Positions 59,911 to 64,000 of a stretch of 64,000 nt of DNA are shown one piece after another (the stretch's first letter is position 1; each line of letters starts with the position of its first letter). Both the position numbers and the translations under genes were made by a program. The stretch is from contig CAYLLB010000025.1 of the NCBI GenBank assembly GCA_964384215.1, forward strand, positions 14,471-78,470. Reading direction: 5' to 3'. The notes below the pieces were generated by a model. That model made no database searches and was not told where the DNA came from. It was given only the letters and a program-made list of their open reading frames with translations. This stretch comes from JAJFUV01 sp964384215 (lineage in GTDB: Bacteria > Acidobacteriota > Terriglobia > Bryobacterales > Bryobacteraceae).

Positions 59911-60837
59911 ATGTGCAAGACACGTAGAAGTTTTTTGATGTCGACGGCTGCCGCAACCGCTGCTGCGGCGTCGGCCCAGAACCAAAGGCCAGCGGATTGG
60001 CTGGTGTCGGTGGCTGCTTCTGAAATAAGAATGCCAAAGGTGAAATTTTGTGGTGCAGACATCAGCCGCGTCATCCTGGGTGTGAACCCGTTCTATGGCT
60101 TCTCACATTTCAACAGCAATTTCAGTGCCTCGATGCGGGAGTGGTATACCCAGGCCAAGGTAGTGGAAGTACTCCGGCGGGCCGAGACTTTGGGCATCAA
60201 TGCAGTCAATTACGTCCACATCGGGCGGGCGAAGGACGATTGGGAACGTTATGTAGCCGAAGGCGGCAAAATGCGGATGATCGCACAGGCCACCACCAAG
60301 GATCCGGCCGAAATCGTGAGTGCGGTCAAGCCTTGGGCCGCCTGGGTTCAGGGTGAAATCACGGACAGTTCCTATCGGGCTGGCGCATTAGCCTCTACGC
60401 GCGATTACGCAAAGAAGTTGCGTGACCTGGGTGTAGCAGCCGTGGGCGTGGCCAGCCATCGGCCCGAGGTGCTGATGACGATCGAAGACCAAGGGTGGGA
60501 CGTGGATTTCTATGCTGGCTGCGTGTATAACATCAGGCGCTCGCCTGAAGAGTTCCGTAAGCTGCTGGGCGGCGAAATCCCTGAAATGCCCGGTGATATA
60601 TACCTGCAAGACGATCCTCCGCGAATGTTCAGGTTCATGAGGGCATGTAAGAAGCCCTGCGTCGCCTTCAAGATTCTTGCGGCTGGCAGGGTCGCCAACG
60701 TGGAAGAGGCATTCCGGCGTGCCTTTCGGAGCATAAAGCCCACCGATCTGGTCTGCGTTGGCACATTCCCGAGGCTCAAGGATGAACTGAAGGAAAACGC
60801 TTACTACGCCACGCGGTATGGCGCCTCTGCCGTGTAA
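59911..60837 (+). CDS. hypothetical exported TIM-barrel-like protein
   Basis: The protein has 308 residues. The leader KTRRSFLMSTAAATAAAASA is Tat-like. VKFCGADISRVILGVNPFYG then begins an aldo/keto-reductase-like first strand. Alternating helix and strand blocks (LRRAETLGINAVNYVHIGRA, MRMIAQATTKDPAEIVSAVK, VDFYAGCVYNIRRSPEEF, KPCVAFKILAAGRV, TDLVCVGTFPRLKDEL) fit an eight-fold barrel. The usual AKR tetrad (Asp-Tyr-Lys-His) is not evident. GAGG sits 10 bases upstream; the open sequence back to 59569 is antisense to the broken peptidase. Function not recognised. Confidence 0.62.
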   Translation: MCKTRRSFLMSTAAATAAAASAQNQRPADWLVSVAASEIRMPKVKFCGADISRVILGVNPFYGFSHFNSNFSASMREWYTQAKVVEVLRRAETLGINAVNYVHIGRAKDDWERYVAEGGKMRMIAQATTKDPAEIVSAVKPWAAWVQGEITDSSYRAGALASTRDYAKKLRDLGVAAVGVASHRPEVLMTIEDQGWDVDFYAGCVYNIRRSPEEFRKLLGGEIPEMPGDIYLQDDPPRMFRFMRACKKPCVAFKILAAGRVANVEEAFRRAFRSIKPTDLVCVGTFPRLKDELKENAYYATRYGASAV

Positions 60838-60858
60838 TGCGGGCGCGGTTCGCGGTGA

Positions 60859-61965
60859 TTATTGTTTTTGCGAGGGACTGCCGTAGTAGTGGTACGCCTC
60901 ACCCCACGCCATGACAATGTACGGATACGGGCTGCCAAACAGGCGGTTGTGGGTTTGCGTGTAGTCTTCGCGATGATCGACGGTGTGGCCCATCTCGTTT
61001 TCGTGGCCCGTGAGGATCAGCTTCGGGTTGACGCCCCGAGCCATGCGTTTGATATCCGTCGTCCAGCAGTTTGGCATCAGGACGTCCACCTGATGGTCCC
61101 GCCCGATCTGGGCGATCCAGTCGAAATCGCTGCCCGGCCCCTCCGCGCCCGACTGGTCACCCGTGTGGACGACAGTCGAACCTTCGGGTGTGGTGACCAA
61201 GTAAACGTTATTGGCAATCCGTTCGCCTTGGTGTCCCGGGTAGACCACGACCTTCAGCGTTTGTCTACCGTTCTGGATTGGTACTGAGTGAACCTGTTCG
61301 GTGCTCCGTTTCAGGCAGATGAGCCTGGAGGCCATGTCCTGCTCCGCCCACAGGCCGGGAGGCACGATCACGGGCTTGTTCCGATCTAAGAAGAGCTTCG
61401 CGACCGCACTGTTCGCGTGATCGCCATGCCGGTGGCTGATGAACAGAACGTCAGCCTGCTTCGCGAGGCGTTCGATCAAGGCGGCCTCGACGGTGAAACC
61501 CTGCACCGGCGTGCCTGGAACGATATCGAAACCAAGGGAAACGGAGGGAGTACGGACAAAAAAGCCGTGGTTGTAAAGTTTCCAGATCTGAATGCCGGTT
61601 GCCACGCGCGTGGCCTCGATTTCGCGGACGGCCTTTCCCATGCGAGTCCGGTAGAACTGTTGCACAAGAGGCTTGCTTGGTGCCGATTCAATGTGCAACA
61701 CGTCATCCAGGCGAATGAGCGCTGCGCGCCGGACGGGATGCTCCACGGCCTGCGGCGCGAAACGGTCAAGGATATCGTTGACCCAGCCGAGCGAACGCCC
61801 GATCCACTCGTCGGTTGCATCGAGCAACTCCGGCGCAGTCAGTGCCCGGCGAGGCGATGAGATGTAGCCTTTTTTCTCCTGCGCGTTTGCGCAGAGGAGG
61901 GAAGTGAGAAGGGCGCACAACAGCAGAATTCTCAAGTATCTCTTTGGCATGACCGTAGCACTCAT
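60859..61965 (-). CDS. metallo-beta-lactamase-fold metallohydrolase, UlaG/RomA-like, exported
   Basis: The protein has 368 residues with a signal peptide (RILLLCALLTSLLCANA). An N-terminal helical part of about 120 residues (LLDATDEWIGRSLGWVNDIL) precedes the fold. VDVLFISHRHGDHANSAVAK is the HxHxDH zinc site. Then come VYLVTTPEGSTVVHTGDQSG, with the metal-bridging Asp, and LILTGHENEMGHTVDHRE, with the last His. The arrangement resembles L-ascorbate-6-phosphate lactonase-like or NAPE-PLD-like members. The start could also be the ATG at 61950. It is convergent with the TIM-barrel-like gene. Confidence 0.78.
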   Translation of the reverse strand: MSATVMPKRYLRILLLCALLTSLLCANAQEKKGYISSPRRALTAPELLDATDEWIGRSLGWVNDILDRFAPQAVEHPVRRAALIRLDDVLHIESAPSKPLVQQFYRTRMGKAVREIEATRVATGIQIWKLYNHGFFVRTPSVSLGFDIVPGTPVQGFTVEAALIERLAKQADVLFISHRHGDHANSAVAKLFLDRNKPVIVPPGLWAEQDMASRLICLKRSTEQVHSVPIQNGRQTLKVVVYPGHQGERIANNVYLVTTPEGSTVVHTGDQSGAEGPGSDFDWIAQIGRDHQVDVLMPNCWTTDIKRMARGVNPKLILTGHENEMGHTVDHREDYTQTHNRLFGSPYPYIVMAWGEAYHYYGSPSQKQ

Positions 61966-62132
61966 TGTACTTTCACGGACAGAAGCGAGACCACCACACA
62001 AGTAACCAACGATGCCGTGATCCCAGAGCGGGGAACCGGCGCAGGAGTTCAGCCGGTTTCAGCAAGCCATACCGCTGGCGCGAGGAAACAGGATTTGCGA
62101 AAGTAAGCGGGGAGCGGGGGTGATCCTTTACC

Positions 62133-62930
62133 ATGACGAGGCTTAACGGCAAGGTCGTGCTGGTTACAGGTGCGAGCAAGGGGATCGGAAGGTCCATCGC
62201 CCTGGGTATGGCGCGGGAAGGAGCGGACGTCTTCGTGAACTACAACACGGACGGCGATGGCGCGGGCGAAGTGTGCGGTGAGATCGGACGGATGGGGCGC
62301 CACGCATGGTCCGTGCAGGCCGACATCCGTAAGCCGGGCGATATCCGGCGCATGTTCGATTACGCGCGCAGCGAAGTTCGCGCGCTCGATGCCCTTATCA
62401 ACAACGCCGCCGTGACGGGCTGGACTACGCTGTTCGACACCACCGTCGAAATGTGGGACGCCGTGGTTGAGACCAACTTGCGCGGCACGTTCTTCTGTTC
62501 GCTTGAAGCGGCGCGATGGATGCGGGAGACGGGCGGCGGCAGCATCGTCAACGTCTCGACCAATTGTGCCGACAGGGGAGTGAAGAACCTGGTGGCGTAC
62601 GCATCGAGCAAAGGCGGCATTCATTCCATGACCAGGCAGATGGCCGTGGAACTGGCGCCATTCGGGATCCGCGTTAATACGTTTGCACCTGGGCCGACGC
62701 TCGTCGCGCGCAATCTCCGGGACGACCCTGGCTACGCATCTACCTGGGGGCCGCTGGTTCCCTTGGGGCGCGCTGCCGAGCCTGATGAGATGATCGGGCC
62801 GGCCGTCTTCCTGGCATCGGATGATTCCAGTTACATGACCGGCCAAGTCTTTCTCGTCGACGGCGGATGGGCCGTGGCCGGAAGACTGCCGGAAGGGTAT
62901 TTCGATAACGCAGCCCGAAAGAATCAATGA
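62133..62930 (+). CDS. short-chain dehydrogenase/reductase (SDR)
   Basis: The protein has 265 residues and is a cytosolic NAD(P)-dependent oxidoreductase. The cofactor motif is VLVTGASKGIGRSIALGMA. The NNAAVTGW strand, the catalytic Ser in SIVNVSTNCADRG and the Tyr/Lys pair in VAYASSKGGIHSMTRQ complete the classical SDR site. The C-terminal SSYMTGQVFLVDGGWAVAG is also standard. This is the glucose-dehydrogenase/FabG-like branch; the substrate is not predictable. GGGGGTGA serves as ribosome site. It lies alone, divergent from the preceding gene. Confidence 0.9.
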   Translation: MTRLNGKVVLVTGASKGIGRSIALGMAREGADVFVNYNTDGDGAGEVCGEIGRMGRHAWSVQADIRKPGDIRRMFDYARSEVRALDALINNAAVTGWTTLFDTTVEMWDAVVETNLRGTFFCSLEAARWMRETGGGSIVNVSTNCADRGVKNLVAYASSKGGIHSMTRQMAVELAPFGIRVNTFAPGPTLVARNLRDDPGYASTWGPLVPLGRAAEPDEMIGPAVFLASDDSSYMTGQVFLVDGGWAVAGRLPEGYFDNAARKNQ

Positions 62931-62994
62931 GCGCGACAGCGCGCCGCAAGTTCGGTTACAGCAAAAGCGATGTCACTCAGATGCGGCATCTGGC

Positions 62995-63708
62995 TTAACT
63001 GGCTCCGCCAGCCCTCCCACGGATGGCCGACGAAATCCAGAGCCAAACAACGCTGGCCGCGAGGATTGCGTAAAACGCCGCGAGGCTCAACGTCACGGCG
63101 AAAGACAGCGCCGCTGCGGCGAAGCCCCAGCACCAGGATTCCGCTTTGAATCCCTCGGCCCACTTGGGCCGCCGGCCGGACGAAGGGATGCGCGGCCACG
63201 GTGAGGGCCAAAGACGCGGCACCGATTGACGGTAGGCCTGGTACGGCTTGCCTTGGATCTTGCTGAACTCGACCTCCTCTCGCAGGATGAGCCGGTAACA
63301 GAAGACCACCGTCGCCAGCATTGCCACCGGAAACCCGATTCGGTTCATCATGAGGCCCAAGCCGGCGGCTATCATCGTGTTGCCCAGATATAGAGGATTC
63401 CGGACCCTCCGGTAGGGCCCATCGGCCACCAGCGACTCCGTTCTCACGCCGGCTGCGTACACGACCTCCGCGCGCAGGTATGAAGAAGCCCACGTGCGAA
63501 GCAACGCCGCAGTAGCAAGCAAAGCAGCGCCGATAAAGAACACGAAGCGAGACACGAGATGTGAGTTGATCCGCAGCGCGGAGCCAATCCAATTGGCAAT
63601 GGCCACCCCGGCATTGTGGCGATCAAGCACGTAAAGCGGAAACGTCACGCTGAAGACTAGTCCGAAGATCAGCGCCCTGTTCCTGAACTCTCAGTCCGTC
63701 GCTCTCAT
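62995..63708 (-). pseudogene. ICMT/PEMT-like membrane methyltransferase with an in-frame TGA near its start
   Basis: The body is a 217-residue integral-membrane methyltransferase of the isoprenylcysteine carboxyl methyltransferase type. It has several hydrophobic segments and the signature ESLVADGPYRRVRNPLYLGN, followed by LREEVEFSKIQGKPYQAYRQ. The open frame can start at GTG 63648. Upstream, an ATG at 63708 reads MRATD, a TGA at 63691-63693, then EFRNRALIFGLVFSVTFPLY in the same frame, which looks like the missing first membrane helix. A TGG-to-TGA change at codon 6 would explain this. The gene may still be expressed from GTG with a shorter N-terminus, so the pseudogene label is provisional. 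Confidence 0.55.
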
Positions 63709-63928
63709 ACCGCTAGTCTAATGGGTCGCGCGGACGATCGCCCCATCGGCCGCGTCCTTAGATGTCGGGAAGGTGGCCACGGCAGACAACGGCAAGCTTA
63801 CGGCTTCGCAATTTCAACAACTACCGGTTGAGGGTTAAGATTACGTGTCCGTGAACTCAGTCTCGGGCGGGACCTGCCCCCATTAATGGCGTAGCGCCCG
63901 TACAGCGCGTACAATCACCGTTTTGAGA
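63709..63928. other. intergenic region before the tRNA
   Basis: No gene is evident in either strand. The segment lies between the start of the methyltransferase gene and the 3' end of the tRNA. I found no clear tRNA terminator. Confidence 0.35.
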
Positions 63929-64000
63929 TGGTGGGCCCGACAGAACTCGAATCTGTGACCTCTACCGTGTCAAGGTAGCGCTCTAACCAACTGAGCTACG
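63929..64000 (-). tRNA. tRNA-Val (anticodon GAC), 5' end beyond the window
   Basis: On the minus strand the sequence starts within the acceptor stem (CG-TA-GCTCAG). It has a D-arm with GTTGGTTAGAGC, then an anticodon stem CTACC/GGTAG around the loop TTGACAC, whose anticodon is GAC (valine). The T-arm ACAGA-TTCGAGT-TCTGT is followed by the 3' acceptor strand CGGGCCC, discriminator A and an encoded CCA. About five 5' bases lie outside the window. Confidence 0.92.

Noticed and set aside
63691..63693. TGA as a selenocysteine codon in the methyltransferase
   Set aside because: No selenocysteine insertion hairpin was seen, the position fits a lost Trp codon near the start, and this family has no known selenoproteins.

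Overview
The window is GC-rich bacterial chromosome with one truncated tRNA at its right edge and no insertion sequence, phage gene or CRISPR array that I could see. The gene families point to an acidobacterium of the Solibacter/Bryobacter type. They include two Oar-like TonB-dependent receptors with an N-terminal carboxypeptidase-regulatory domain, a VWFA-related protein of the acidobacterial type, a PEP-CTERM protein, many Tat-exported Gfo/Idh/MocA oxidoreductases and TIM-barrel epimerases, and a secreted fucosidase, sulfatase and tannase. The assignment is inferred from family content, not from a marker gene.

Layout. 1-7010 (+): the tail of an unidentified gene, then receptor, neutral-ceramidase-like hydrolase, Gfo/Idh oxidoreductase and sugar-phosphate-isomerase-like protein, ending at a strong hairpin. 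7049-12589 (-): a second receptor with a Gly/Pro-rich insert, followed by the VWFA protein. 12917-12976 (-): a 19-residue basic microprotein. 13040-14563 (+): a propeller-type hydrolase-like protein. 14583-21221 (-): a compact run of HIT-like, UxaA-like dehydratase, DsbA-like, M28 peptidase, hypothetical and lactate-racemase-like genes. 21246-22676 (+): an ArnT-like glycosyltransferase. 22693-28772 (-): PhoH-YbeY-CorC-Era, extended by a BON protein, LhgO and a lipoprotein. 29073-31165 (+): cytochrome c and alpha-L-fucosidase. 31179-36423: two hypothetical genes on the minus strand, then a GNAT acyltransferase/VAO-type flavoprotein fusion and a PEP-CTERM protein with a clear promoter and terminator. 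36528-38190 (-): two creatininase-like proteins. 38315-54548 (+): a long catabolic and redox run of Gfo/Idh, epimerase, sulfatase, tannase, a CXXCH/PD40/TPR protein, a beta-helix protein, Gfo/Idh, a HEAT protein, an FAD oxidoreductase and two Fe-S proteins. 54565-63708: a YncE/phosphoesterase, two metallo-beta-lactamase-fold proteins, a broken M28/archaemetzincin pair, a TIM-barrel-like protein, an SDR and an ICMT-like methyltransferase. 63929-64000 (-): tRNA-Val(GAC).

As a whole the region looks like a polysaccharide and glycoconjugate scavenging region: outer-membrane receptors for uptake, exported hydrolases, and oxidoreductase/epimerase pairs that would process unusual sugars. A housekeeping ribosome-maturation operon is embedded in it. 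The best leads are the acyltransferase-flavoprotein fusion beside a PEP-CTERM protein, the Fe-S module with a CCCCGCCC motif, the two metallopeptidase remnants fused at one junction, the 19-residue lysine-rich peptide, and the receptor whose plug region is displaced by a Gly/Pro tract.
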